Assembly (NCBI GenBank): GCA_938042265.1
Contig: CALIRN010000249.1
Span: 1-10,552 of the forward strand
Source: an uncultured Eubacteriaceae bacterium
Lineage (GTDB): Bacteria > Bacillota > Clostridia > Lachnospirales > CAG-274
Direction: 5' to 3'
Length of the DNA: 10,552 nt
Positions 1 through 6,387 of the stretch are shown here, piece by piece. The notes under the pieces are model-generated. The model was given only the letters and a program-made list of their open reading frames with translations. It did no database searches and was not told the DNA's origin. Every line of letters begins with the position of its first letter. Position 1 is the stretch's first letter. Made by a program: the position numbers and the translations under genes.

Positions 1-145
1 TTATATTTCGAGGGATGTACGGAGACCAGTTCCCACGCCACTTAGCATCGTGAGTTGCCCAATCACCACGCTTTGGAAAAGACCAGTGCGTAGTCATTTC
101 AAGTTCAAAGTCTTCCGGCTCCCATTTTGTAATTTTCTTTGTCAT
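1..145 (-). CDS. DNA methyltransferase, N-terminal part (runs off left edge)
   Basis: The reverse strand has an open frame from an ATG at 145 to the window edge: 48 codons with no in-frame stop (the TAA at the edge is out of frame). The translation begins MTKKITKWEPEDFELE and contains WSFPKRGDWATH (about residues 21-32) followed by RGNWSPYIPRN (about 37-47). This block is familiar from N4/N6-type DNA methyltransferases of restriction-modification systems, where it sits just before the SAM-binding motif I (D-P/Q-F-x-G-x-GTT), which here would lie outside the window. The start overlaps the stop of the preceding gene (TAATG), so the two are probably translationally coupled. The likely role is protecting host DNA by base methylation. 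Target site and methylation type cannot be read from this fragment. The family call rests on remembered motif similarity, since the catalytic motifs are not visible. Confidence 0.72.
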   Translation of the reverse strand, partial: MTKKITKWEPEDFELEMTTHWSFPKRGDWATHDAKWRGNWSPYIPRNI

Positions 146-681
146 TATCTAAAATCCTCTGCACTAAGTCCGAACCTATCCAAGAGTGCATTCATGGAAA
201 GCCATCTACCAGCCTTGGCAGGGTAATTACAATCTTCTTGACCCCAAATCCATTTATACACCTTTAGAATAGTTTCGATAGGGATGCCTATAGTATCCCT
301 AAGACACATTTCTCTAATTACACAATCTGGTTCATTCCCACAACAAACATGGTACAAAGCTTCGATAAGTAAAATAGCACTTTTATTATCATATTCATAC
401 TTTTGGGCAATGTCATCACTGATCTCGCCATGACTAATTAACCACAGACTTTCTTCATCTGGATTGTAAATAAAAACCATAAAGTCATCTCGTGACAATC
501 TTCCAAAGTTTCTTTTTCCACCCGGCTTATTTATTGCAATTATTTCACCTGTGGTTAATTGTTCTACTTCATACAAAAGATATGGGATGTTTAACAAATC
601 ATCTCTGAACGCATTCTGTTCTTGATTTTCAATTTCTAATGGAACCAAATTTACCTTATATTTGAATATCTTATTTGGCAT
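145..681 (-). CDS. Conserved hypothetical protein of an R-M operon (178 aa)
   Basis: This 178-residue soluble protein has no signal peptide and no membrane segment. It starts at an ATG preceded by AGAGGAG at a good distance, 11 nt after the stop of the chimeric nuclease gene, and its stop overlaps the methyltransferase start by one base. Visible features are an alpha/beta-looking N-terminal half with KRNFGRLSRDDF (about 56-67), a cysteine-containing helix LYHVCCG (about 109-115), further cysteines at 120, 126 and 151, and an aromatic block YKWIWGQEDCNYP (142-154) followed by GRWLSM. I recognise no named domain. Its position between a restriction endonuclease remnant and a methyltransferase, with coupled translation, suggests an accessory subunit of the R-M module, for example in control, specificity or assembly. 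That is inference from context only. By eye the gene is more AT-rich than ileS or the hydratase, which fits acquisition by transfer. Confidence 0.8.
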   Translation of the reverse strand: MPNKIFKYKVNLVPLEIENQEQNAFRDDLLNIPYLLYEVEQLTTGEIIAINKPGGKRNFGRLSRDDFMVFIYNPDEESLWLISHGEISDDIAQKYEYDNKSAILLIEALYHVCCGNEPDCVIREMCLRDTIGIPIETILKVYKWIWGQEDCNYPAKAGRWLSMNALLDRFGLSAEDFR

Positions 682-692
682 ACAAGCTCCTC

Positions 693-1100
693 TTATCTAA
701 ATACTTCTGTAATAATGTCATTTTCCAAATCCTTGATATTGTAGATATGCTCCATCACATCAAATGTTTCTTCAAGGTTATGGCGAGCACTTGTCCATCC
801 CTTGCCATCCGTAAACCAAACAAAGGTAAACCCGTTAATTGTGTCAGCTTCTGTCGCAAGAGTTTTATAGCTACGGGCAGTTTCATTAAGTTTGCTCCCA
901 CCGCTGCCGTAGAAATTCGTTTCAATACCATAAATCATAGTAGGTTTTTTCACAACGAAATCGAATCTCTTTTCCATCTTGCCTTGGTTTGAGATTGCAG
1001 AAAGGTCAATACCCCATTTGTTTGCAAGCCATCTGCCATAAAGTGTGTATGCCGCCGTAAGACATACCATAGCTATAGCAACTATTACTAAGCTGTTCAT
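693..1100 (-). CDS. CstA N-terminus / DpnII-type endonuclease C-terminus chimera (135 aa)
   Basis: The ORF opens with MNSLVIVAIAMVCLTAAYTL then YGRWLANKWGID (residues 1-32), a transmembrane helix plus loop that reads like the start of clostridial CstA carbon-starvation transporters. From about residue 33 it changes to AISNQGKMEKRFDFVV, IETNFYGSGGSKLNETARSY, FVWFTDGKGW and a C-terminal ETFDVMEHIYNIKDLE, which resembles the last ~100 residues of DpnII/MboI-family (GATC) restriction endonucleases. The D47...E60-T-N62 arrangement looks like the retained nuclease active-site core. DpnII proteins are close to 290 residues, so roughly two thirds are missing. The ribosome binding site AGGAGG sits 6 nt before the ATG and would be the original cstA signal. 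The frame is open across the join. Most likely this is a fusion remnant left by recombination and inactive as a nuclease, although it could be translated and membrane-tethered. A misassembly join is the main alternative. Confidence 0.75.
   Translation of the reverse strand: MNSLVIVAIAMVCLTAAYTLYGRWLANKWGIDLSAISNQGKMEKRFDFVVKKPTMIYGIETNFYGSGGSKLNETARSYKTLATEADTINGFTFVWFTDGKGWTSARHNLEETFDVMEHIYNIKDLENDIITEVFR
1005..1013 (-). other. Candidate recombination junction between cstA and the endonuclease gene
   Basis: The codons GGT ATT GAC (Gly-Ile-Asp, residues 30-32 of the chimera) are where the two halves meet. CstA proteins typically continue from WGID with a proline-containing segment, whereas DpnII-type enzymes can read GID/GVN-L-x-x-I before the KRFDF block. 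Both parents could therefore share these codons as microhomology. The exact breakpoint cannot be fixed without the parental sequences; it could lie a few codons either way. Confidence 0.4.
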
Positions 1101-1135
1101 AAAATTTCCTCCTTAATCTTTATTAAATATTATTA

Positions 1136-1174
1136 AAATAACAGATAACAGGTAATAAGTAATGCCTGTTATTT
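1136..1174 (-). repeat. ATAACAG repeats and hairpin upstream of the chimeric gene (operator candidate)
   Basis: On the plus strand two tandem copies of ATAACAG lie at 1138-1144 and 1145-1151, facing an inverted copy CTGTTAT at 1166-1172. The inner pair forms an 8-bp perfect stem (1145-1152 with 1165-1172, loop 12). The outer copy can form a 9-bp stem instead (1136-1144 with 1166-1174). On the minus strand this lies 36 to 74 nt before the start codon at 1100, where an operator or leader hairpin of the original cstA gene would be expected. No clear -35/-10 pair was found here, so transcription of the R-M genes may start at a poor AT-rich promoter or elsewhere. Confidence 0.35.
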
Positions 1175-1188
1175 ATTATTTTATTTTC

Positions 1189-1227
1189 AAAAAAATGACG
1201 GACTCCATGGGAGTGGAGTCCGTCATT
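1189..1227 (-). terminator. Intrinsic terminator of ileS
   Basis: A perfect 14-bp stem (1194-1207 pairs with 1214-1227) with loop TGGGAG is followed, on the minus strand, by seven T residues. It lies 34 bases past the ileS stop codon and is a textbook rho-independent terminator for the minus-strand transcript. Between it and the stop codon is a second stem-loop (1232-1240 with 1245-1254, one bulged G). Confidence 0.92.
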
Positions 1228-1231
1228 GGAC

Positions 1232-1254
1232 TTGGAGAGGAGATCCTCTGCCAA
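1232..1254 (-). repeat. Small hairpin directly after the ileS stop
   Basis: TTGG-AGAGG at 1232-1240 pairs with CCTCT-G-CCAA at 1245-1254, giving 9 bp with one bulged G and loop AGAT. It sits 6 bases past the ileS stop and just before the main terminator. It may protect the mRNA 3' end, but this is only inference. Confidence 0.4.
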
Positions 1255-1260
1255 AAGATA

Positions 1261-4200
1261 TTATTGTTTTTCAACGCCGAGAGTAACTGTTTCGCCGTTG
1301 ATGTTCCATTCCTTGGTATATCCGCTGCCTTTGCCCTTAACGATTTCAACTGCAAGTACATCCTGTGCAATGCTGTCATTGTTGCGTGTAAAGATACCCT
1401 CTATTACCTCATTGCCCTCATGGTAAACTTTAATTCTGTCAAGTACCTCAAAGCCTGCTTCCTTACGCATTGTCTGGAGTTTGGAGATAACCTCTCTTAC
1501 AAAGCCCTCCTCAATAAGCTCAGGAGTAAGCTTTGTATCAAGAACAACGGTTGTTGTCTTATCGGATTCGGATACAAAGCCTTCAAGCTGGGCTGTTTCG
1601 ATAAGCAGGTCATCCTTTTCAAGCTCAATTGAAATTCCGTCTGCCTCGAAGCGTACAGAGCCTGTTTCGTTAAGCTCATTCATAAGTTTTGTGCCGTCAT
1701 TTGATGTAAGATATTCTCTGATGGCAGGGATTGACTTTCCATATTTTTTGCCAACCGTGCGGAGCTGAGGTTTAAAGGTATAGCCCGTAAATGAGGATAC
1801 ATCCTCCTTAAATTCAATACTCTTTACGTTAAGCTCCTCACGGATAATATCAAGATACATATTATCAAGCTGCTTGTCGGCTTTAATGTACATATTGCCT
1901 ATAGGCTGTCTGTTTTTGATATTTGCCGTATTTCTTGCTGCACGTCCTGCAACAACTGCAGAAAGTACAAGATCCATATTATATTCAAGGTTTGCGTCAA
2001 TCATGGACTCATCGGCAGCAGGGAAGTCACACAGATGAACGGATTTAGGAGCATCTGTACACTGCTTAACAACAAGGTTCTGATACATATTTTCTGCCAT
2101 AAAAGGTATAAACGGAGCAGACAGCTTTGTCATTGCTGTAAGCACTGTATACAGCGTCATATAAGCATTAACCTTATCCTGAGGCATATCCTTGCCCCAG
2201 AAACGTTCACGGCTGCGGCGTACATACCAGTTAGACAGGTCATCGACAAAGTCCGTCATTGCTCTTGATGACTCTGTAATTTTATAATTATCAAGGCTTG
2301 TATCAACAAACTTAATAAGCGTGTTAAGCTTTGATAAAATCCACTTATCCATTGGAGGCAGCTTATCATATTCAAGCTTGTATTCGTTTGGATTAAAGTT
2401 ATCAATGTTGGCGTAGAGTACAAAGAAGGCATAAGTGTTCCAAAGTGTACCCATAAACTTACGCTGAGCCTCGTCAACAGCTTTATCATAGAAACGGTTA
2501 GGCAGCCATGGTGAGCTGTTGGTATAGAAGTACCATCTTACTGCGTCTGCACCCTGCTTATCAAGTACTGACCAGGGGTCAACAACATTGCCAAGATGCT
2601 TTGACATTTTACGTCCGTCCTTATCCTGTACATGTCCCATAACAATAACATTTTTATATGGGCTCCTGTCAAAGATAAGAGTGGAGATTGCCATAAGTGT
2701 ATAGAACCAGCCTCTTGTCTGGTCAATAGCCTCGGAAATAAAGTCCGCGGGGAAGTTTTCGTCAAAAATTTCCTTATTTTCAAAAGGATAATGCCACTGT
2801 GCAAAAGGCATCGAGCCAGAGTCAAACCAGCAGTCGATAACCTCGGTTACCCTGTGCATTTCTCCGCCGCACTCAGGACACTTAAGAATTACCTCGTCAA
2901 TGTATGGGCGGTGAAGCTCAATATCCTCAGGGCAGTTGTTGCTCATACTCTTAAGTTCCTCAATGGAGCCGATTAGGTGCCTGTGACCGCATTTACACTC
3001 CCAAATGGGAAGCGGAGTACCCCAGTATCTTTCTCTTGAAAGACCCCAGTCAATAACGTTTTCAAGGAAATTGCCGAAACGTCCGTGCTTTATGTTATCA
3101 GGCATCCAGTTAACGGTTTCGTTATTCTTTAAAAGGTTGTCACGAACCTTGGTCATTTCAATAAACCATGTATCTCTTGCATAGTAGAGAAGCGGTGTGT
3201 CACATCTCCAGCAGAAAGGATAATCATGCTCAAAAGGAATTGCGGCAAAAAGCTTACCAGATACTTCAAGGCGCTTTAAAATCTCCTTATCGCCGTCCTT
3301 AACAAATACGCCTGAAAGCCCTTCAACCTCATCGGTAAAGCAGCCCTGATCATTTACAAGCTGAACAAACGGCAAATCATAGCGTCTGCCCACCTGTGCA
3401 TCGTCCTCACCGAAGGCGGGAGCAATGTGTACAATACCTGTACCGTCTGTAAGGGTTACGTAATCAGCCTCAACTACATAAAAAGCCTTTTTATCCGGCT
3501 TTGCATAAGGGAATAACGGCTCATATTCCGTACCTACCAAATCCTGACCAATATAGGTTTCAATTACTTCATAGCCTTCCTTAAGGACTTCTTCAAGAAG
3601 AGCCTCTGCCATAATATAGATTTTGCCGTCATTGGTCCTAACCTTGGAATAGTTTTCACTCTTGTTTACGCAAAGGGCAACATTGGATGGCAGTGTCCAT
3701 GGTGTTGTTGTCCAAGCAAGGAAATATGTGTTTTCCTCTCCCTTAACTGTAAACCTTGCAATACAGGAGGTTTCCTTAACATTTTTGTAGCCCTGTGAAA
3801 CCTCGTGGCTGGAAAGTGCCGTACCGCAGCGTGGGCAATAGGGTACAATTTTATGTCCTTTATAAAGCAGACCCTTATCCCATATTTGTCTTAAAGCCCA
3901 CCATACGGACTCAATATAGCTGTTATGATAGGTTACGTAAGGGTTATCCATATCAGCCCAGAAGCCTACTCTGTCACTCATATCTCTCCAAAGGCTCTCA
4001 TAGGTAAATACGGAGTCCTTGCATTTGCGGATAAAAGGTTCAATACCATATTTTTCAATCTGAGGCTTGCCGCTTATGCCAAGCTGCTTTTCAACCTCCA
4101 GCTCAACCGGAAGTCCGTGGGTATCCCAGCCTGCCTTACGGAGTACCTTATAACCCTTCATGGTTTTATAACGGGGAATAAGGTCCTTGATTACTCTTGT

Positions 4201-4380
4201 TAAAATGTGTCCTATATGGGGCTTTCCGTTAGCGGTTGGAGGACCGTCATAGAAAGTGAATACGGGACAATTTTCTCTTGCCTTGATGCTTTCGCCGAAG
4301 ATGTCGTTTTCCTTCCAGAAGGAAAGGATTTCCTTTTCTCTTTCGACGAAGTTTAAATTTGTACTAACTTTATCGTACAC
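1261..4380 (-). CDS. ileS: Isoleucyl-tRNA synthetase, long type 2 form
   Basis: This cytoplasmic class I synthetase charges tRNA-Ile with isoleucine using ATP; it is 1039 residues. The HIGH motif is at 55-58 (PHIGH) and the KMSKS loop appears as KMSKH at 591-595. GWDTHGLPVE (84-93) leads into the CP1 editing domain, which carries WTTTPWTLPSN (223-233) and GTGIVHIAPAFGEDD (313-327). Zinc-type cysteines occur in CPRCG (182-186) and CPECGG (501-506). LSRERYWGTPLPIW (447-460) and the long C-terminal anticodon-binding part are also present. About 1040 residues is typical of the eukaryote-like type 2 IleRS rather than the ~930-residue bacterial type 1. The start is taken as GTG at 4380, 8 nt after AGGAGG, giving an N-terminus (YDKVSTNLNFVEREKEIL) like the family. 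The frame stays open further upstream, but that stretch is the T-box leader. Regulation is by the T-box described separately. Confidence 0.96.
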   Translation of the reverse strand: MYDKVSTNLNFVEREKEILSFWKENDIFGESIKARENCPVFTFYDGPPTANGKPHIGHILTRVIKDLIPRYKTMKGYKVLRKAGWDTHGLPVELEVEKQLGISGKPQIEKYGIEPFIRKCKDSVFTYESLWRDMSDRVGFWADMDNPYVTYHNSYIESVWWALRQIWDKGLLYKGHKIVPYCPRCGTALSSHEVSQGYKNVKETSCIARFTVKGEENTYFLAWTTTPWTLPSNVALCVNKSENYSKVRTNDGKIYIMAEALLEEVLKEGYEVIETYIGQDLVGTEYEPLFPYAKPDKKAFYVVEADYVTLTDGTGIVHIAPAFGEDDAQVGRRYDLPFVQLVNDQGCFTDEVEGLSGVFVKDGDKEILKRLEVSGKLFAAIPFEHDYPFCWRCDTPLLYYARDTWFIEMTKVRDNLLKNNETVNWMPDNIKHGRFGNFLENVIDWGLSRERYWGTPLPIWECKCGHRHLIGSIEELKSMSNNCPEDIELHRPYIDEVILKCPECGGEMHRVTEVIDCWFDSGSMPFAQWHYPFENKEIFDENFPADFISEAIDQTRGWFYTLMAISTLIFDRSPYKNVIVMGHVQDKDGRKMSKHLGNVVDPWSVLDKQGADAVRWYFYTNSSPWLPNRFYDKAVDEAQRKFMGTLWNTYAFFVLYANIDNFNPNEYKLEYDKLPPMDKWILSKLNTLIKFVDTSLDNYKITESSRAMTDFVDDLSNWYVRRSRERFWGKDMPQDKVNAYMTLYTVLTAMTKLSAPFIPFMAENMYQNLVVKQCTDAPKSVHLCDFPAADESMIDANLEYNMDLVLSAVVAGRAARNTANIKNRQPIGNMYIKADKQLDNMYLDIIREELNVKSIEFKEDVSSFTGYTFKPQLRTVGKKYGKSIPAIREYLTSNDGTKLMNELNETGSVRFEADGISIELEKDDLLIETAQLEGFVSESDKTTTVVLDTKLTPELIEEGFVREVISKLQTMRKEAGFEVLDRIKVYHEGNEVIEGIFTRNNDSIAQDVLAVEIVKGKGSGYTKEWNINGETVTLGVEKQ

Positions 4381-4399
4381 AATAAAAACCTCCTGTATA

Positions 4400-4428
4400 G
4401 AGATAACTTTTATAAATATTGTTATCTC
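4400..4428 (-). repeat. 8-bp inverted repeat between the T-box terminator and the ileS ribosome binding site
   Basis: On the minus strand GAGATAAC (4428-4421) pairs perfectly with GTTATCTC (4407-4400) around a 13-nt AT-rich loop. It lies after the T-box terminator and 5 nt before AGGAGG (4394-4389). It is not part of the standard T-box fold. It could stabilise the mRNA or influence ribosome access. Confidence 0.55.
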
Positions 4429-4454
4429 GTAATGTGAATATTTGGTTACACATA

Positions 4455-4497
4455 GAAAAAAAATAAAGCCAAACGTCCTCAACAGGACGCATGGCTT
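4455..4497 (-). terminator. T-box regulated intrinsic terminator
   Basis: On the minus strand AAGCCA-TG-CGTCCT, loop GTTG, AGGACG-TT-TGGCTT forms a stem of two 6-bp blocks around a small internal mismatch, followed by TATTTTTTTT. The hairpin occupies 4497-4466 and the T-run reaches 4456. It starts seven bases after the T-box sequence, as expected for the alternative to the antiterminator. Confidence 0.9.
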
Positions 4498-4712
4498 GTA
4501 TATGCGTGGTACCACCTGAATTGATATTTTCAAAATATCCGCTCAATATCCTTAACGTGGATAAACCGTCAGAGCCTACTGAGCCTTGCCGTTTGGTCTG
4601 CCGCTGGAGGGTGATGTTCACTTAGGGTTATCTGCCGGGCTTTCACCAATCCCGGTTCGCTTTAAGATTACTGCCTTAAGTTACTGTCCCTGTCACTGCG
4701 TTTTCATTAATC
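4455..4712 (-). promoter_or_regulatory. T-box leader (tRNA-Ile sensing) upstream of ileS
   Basis: The minus-strand leader has the parts of a T-box riboswitch. The Stem I apical region ACCGGGATTGGTGAAAGCCC is followed by a specifier region TGAACATCAC whose ATC codon (4615-4613) is an isoleucine codon. An AT-rich stem and the T-box AGGTGGTACCACGC (4517-4504) follow, and then a terminator. Uncharged tRNA-Ile reads AUC in Stem I and pairs its NCCA end with the UGG of the T-box, favouring the antiterminator and so ileS transcription when isoleucylation is low. Known biology predicts the specifier to match the downstream gene, and it does, which supports both calls. The transcript should start near 4712. 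Confidence 0.92.
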
Positions 4713-4809
4713 CTAATTATTATAACCATTGAAAACGGATTTGTAAAGTATTTATTTGAAAAAATTTCAAATAACCATTGAAAAATTTTGAGGATTAAAC
4801 GTGACGCAG
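4696..4809. repeat. Imperfect inverted repeat bracketing the ileS promoter, with direct repeats inside
   Basis: AGGATTAA-N5-ACGCAG occurs on the minus strand at 4714-4696 and again on the plus strand at 4791-4809, with identical internal spacing (14 of 19 positions match). Inside are a perfect 14-bp direct repeat ATAACCATTGAAAA (4722-4735 and 4771-4784, 49 bp apart) and a 10-bp perfect hairpin TTATTTGAAA-AAA-TTTCAAATAA (4752-4774). The ileS -35 and -10 lie within the bracketed segment. It could be a small decayed element or an operator region. The hairpin may also serve as a weak AT-rich terminator for the lipoprotein gene, which has no other clear one. Confidence 0.45.
4719..4747 (-). promoter_or_regulatory. 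ileS promoter
   Basis: On the minus strand TTTACA (4747-4742) and TATAAT (4724-4719) are separated by exactly 17 nt, a near-consensus sigma-A promoter. Transcription would begin around 4712, at the 5' end of the T-box leader. Confidence 0.85.
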
Positions 4810-4850
4810 AACTGTTAATCTGCCTTGTACATATATTGCATATAAGCTTT

Positions 4851-6176
4851 TTACTCTGCAATATAAAGCTCTGTTTTATCATTACCTGTGGGAATTACCA
4901 TATAATCGTCTTTCCCGTCGTTATTAAAGTCGGCTATTATATAGCTGTCGTCATTGCCGGATGCTATGCCGCCGCCGCTTATTTTAAAGCCCTGCGGCGT
5001 TAATATATACCTTGCCGTTACGCCTATGCTGTCTGTTATATAAAGCTCCCTGACGCCGTCGCAGTTAAGGTCGCCTGCGTATATATTGCCGCTGATGCTG
5101 CTAAGGTAGGAGTTGCTTCGCCATATAAGATTAAAGGTAGCGGTTTTTTCATATATATATATATTTGTGCCGTCGGATACGATAAATTCAACAGTGCCAT
5201 TGCCGTCAATGTCTGCCAGACGTATTCGGCTTACGTAATGATCGAGCACGTAGGTGTTTGTCTTGGTAAGATTGCCGTTACCGTAAACAAACTCGTCTAT
5301 TGCTTTATCTCTTGCCAAAAACAGCCTGTCGCCGTATTGGGCAATAGAGGTGAAGCTGCTTACGGTGGTGGGTATTATAACGCCTGAGGGCTTTCCCTTA
5401 TTGTTGGTAATTGCAATGCTTACGGATTTTGCAGGCGGCTCGTTTACGGTATCGCTTACCTCATTTTCATCCTCGCTTTGCTGAACCTTCACCCTTTCGC
5501 CCAAAAGGATAGTACCGAAATTGTCCCCAAGGGTAATATCCATGGGGATTAAGCCCCTGCCTGTAAAATCAGCCTTTGCACATATTTTAAACTTATTTGT
5601 GCCGTCATAGTAAAGAGCCGTATCATTTTCCGCAACAGTGGCAGTTATGCCGTTGTTTACTGCGAAAGCTGCGGTAAAGGCCGTATTGAGCTTTTCTGTT
5701 TTAAAGCTGCCGGTTTTATCGGTACTTTCGTAAGCGGTAAGTACGTTGTTAAGCTCAAAGGGGTTTTTGCTTTTAAGGCTGTAATACTTGTCCTTATATA
5801 CATAATATTCACATACGGGCTTACTGTCTGCAAAGTAAAAATAGGCTGTGCCTACATTGCTGCCATTGATATGCTGCAGGGGTACGGTTGCCTGCACGAC
5901 AGCCTTATTGGCATATGCCGATGCCTTAAGCCCTCCGTCTGAGGTAAAGGTATCAAGCTGACTGTAAAGGCTGTCCCCCTCTTCAGGCATTACCGATTGA
6001 GCAAATACTATGGTATTGGGATTGTAGCCCCAACTGTCCTCGGTAAGTACGTCAGCTATCTGAGCCTTGTATTCTTCTGTCTGTTCATCAGTAAGAGAAA
6101 AGACCGTATCAGTCCTGTTTTTGCCGCAGCCGCTGAGCATAAGCACAAGGGCTGCTGTAATCAAATACTTTTTCAT
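4851..6176 (-). CDS. Lipoprotein with C-terminal FG-GAP-like calcium-binding repeats (441 aa)
   Basis: The N-terminus MKKYLITAALVLMLSGCG is a type II signal peptide with lipobox LSGC. Cys17 should be lipidated, anchoring the protein to the outer face of the membrane. The C-terminal third holds three evenly spaced acidic loops, DIDGNGTVE (322-330), DLNCDGVRE (369-377) and DFNNDGKDD (416-424), about 47 residues apart. Each is followed by a short hydrophobic strand, as in FG-GAP/VCBS beta-propeller-type calcium-binding repeats. The central part (about 20-300) matches no domain I know; it looks beta-rich, with a low-complexity linker (SEDENEVSDTVNEPPAKS) near 234-251. The start is the ATG at 6176 with GGAAGG seven bases upstream; an in-frame TTG at 6194 would put extra residues before the signal peptide. 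It has its own promoter and no operon partner. Function is unknown; an extracellular binding role is a guess. Confidence 0.88.
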   Translation of the reverse strand: MKKYLITAALVLMLSGCGKNRTDTVFSLTDEQTEEYKAQIADVLTEDSWGYNPNTIVFAQSVMPEEGDSLYSQLDTFTSDGGLKASAYANKAVVQATVPLQHINGSNVGTAYFYFADSKPVCEYYVYKDKYYSLKSKNPFELNNVLTAYESTDKTGSFKTEKLNTAFTAAFAVNNGITATVAENDTALYYDGTNKFKICAKADFTGRGLIPMDITLGDNFGTILLGERVKVQQSEDENEVSDTVNEPPAKSVSIAITNNKGKPSGVIIPTTVSSFTSIAQYGDRLFLARDKAIDEFVYGNGNLTKTNTYVLDHYVSRIRLADIDGNGTVEFIVSDGTNIYIYEKTATFNLIWRSNSYLSSISGNIYAGDLNCDGVRELYITDSIGVTARYILTPQGFKISGGGIASGNDDSYIIADFNNDGKDDYMVIPTGNDKTELYIAE

Positions 6177-6213
6177 AGGTACACCTTCCGACAATAAATC
6201 GATAATTAATTAT

Positions 6214-6242
6214 ATTATACTACATAACCATACTAAATTCAA
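6214..6242 (-). promoter_or_regulatory. Promoter of the lipoprotein gene
   Basis: On the minus strand TTGAAT (6242-6237) and TATAAT (6219-6214) are 17 nt apart, and the start codon follows 37 nt later. This is a good sigma-A match, divergent from the hydratase promoter. Confidence 0.75.
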
Positions 6243-6311
6243 TTTACCGTTATGTTACAATTTTATAAATAAGTAAAAATTTTGGCAATTTATAAAAATG
6301 AATAAATATTA

Positions 6312-6341
6312 TTGAAATGTGAGCAGGGGATATGTTATAAT
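6312..6341 (+). promoter_or_regulatory. Promoter of the hydratase-esterase unit
   Basis: TTGAAA (6312-6317) and TATAAT (6336-6341) are 18 nt apart. The start codon lies 46 nt beyond the -10, leaving a short leader with the ribosome binding site GGAGG at 6376-6380. No convincing operator was seen between the two divergent promoters. Confidence 0.7.
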
Positions 6342-6387
6342 CAAATCCATAAAAGTTTTAATAGAAATAGAATATGGAGGTTAAGAT

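Noticed and set aside
675..992. Plus-strand open frame opposite the chimera
   Set aside because: It is antisense to a frame with clear protein similarity, has no ribosome binding site and its translation resembles nothing known.
1162..1632. Plus-strand open frames opposite the ileS 3' end and terminator
   Set aside because: They are shadows of ileS codons; one begins inside the intergenic region before the terminator hairpin and no promoter or ribosome binding site supports it.
4381..4533. Upstream extension of the ileS reading frame by about 50 codons
   Set aside because: It runs through the T-box sequence, the terminator and the ribosome binding site; the GTG at 4380 fits the family N-terminus and the AGGAGG spacing.
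4838..4871. Near-duplicate TGCATATAAGCT / TGCAATATAAAGCT around the lipoprotein stop
   Set aside because: It is short, imperfect and AT-rich, so it is likely to be chance or a minor slippage duplication with no evident function.
6177..6194. TTG start six codons upstream for the lipoprotein
   Set aside because: The ATG at 6176 has the better ribosome binding site spacing and gives a clean signal peptide with lipobox; the ribosome binding site itself overlaps the extension.
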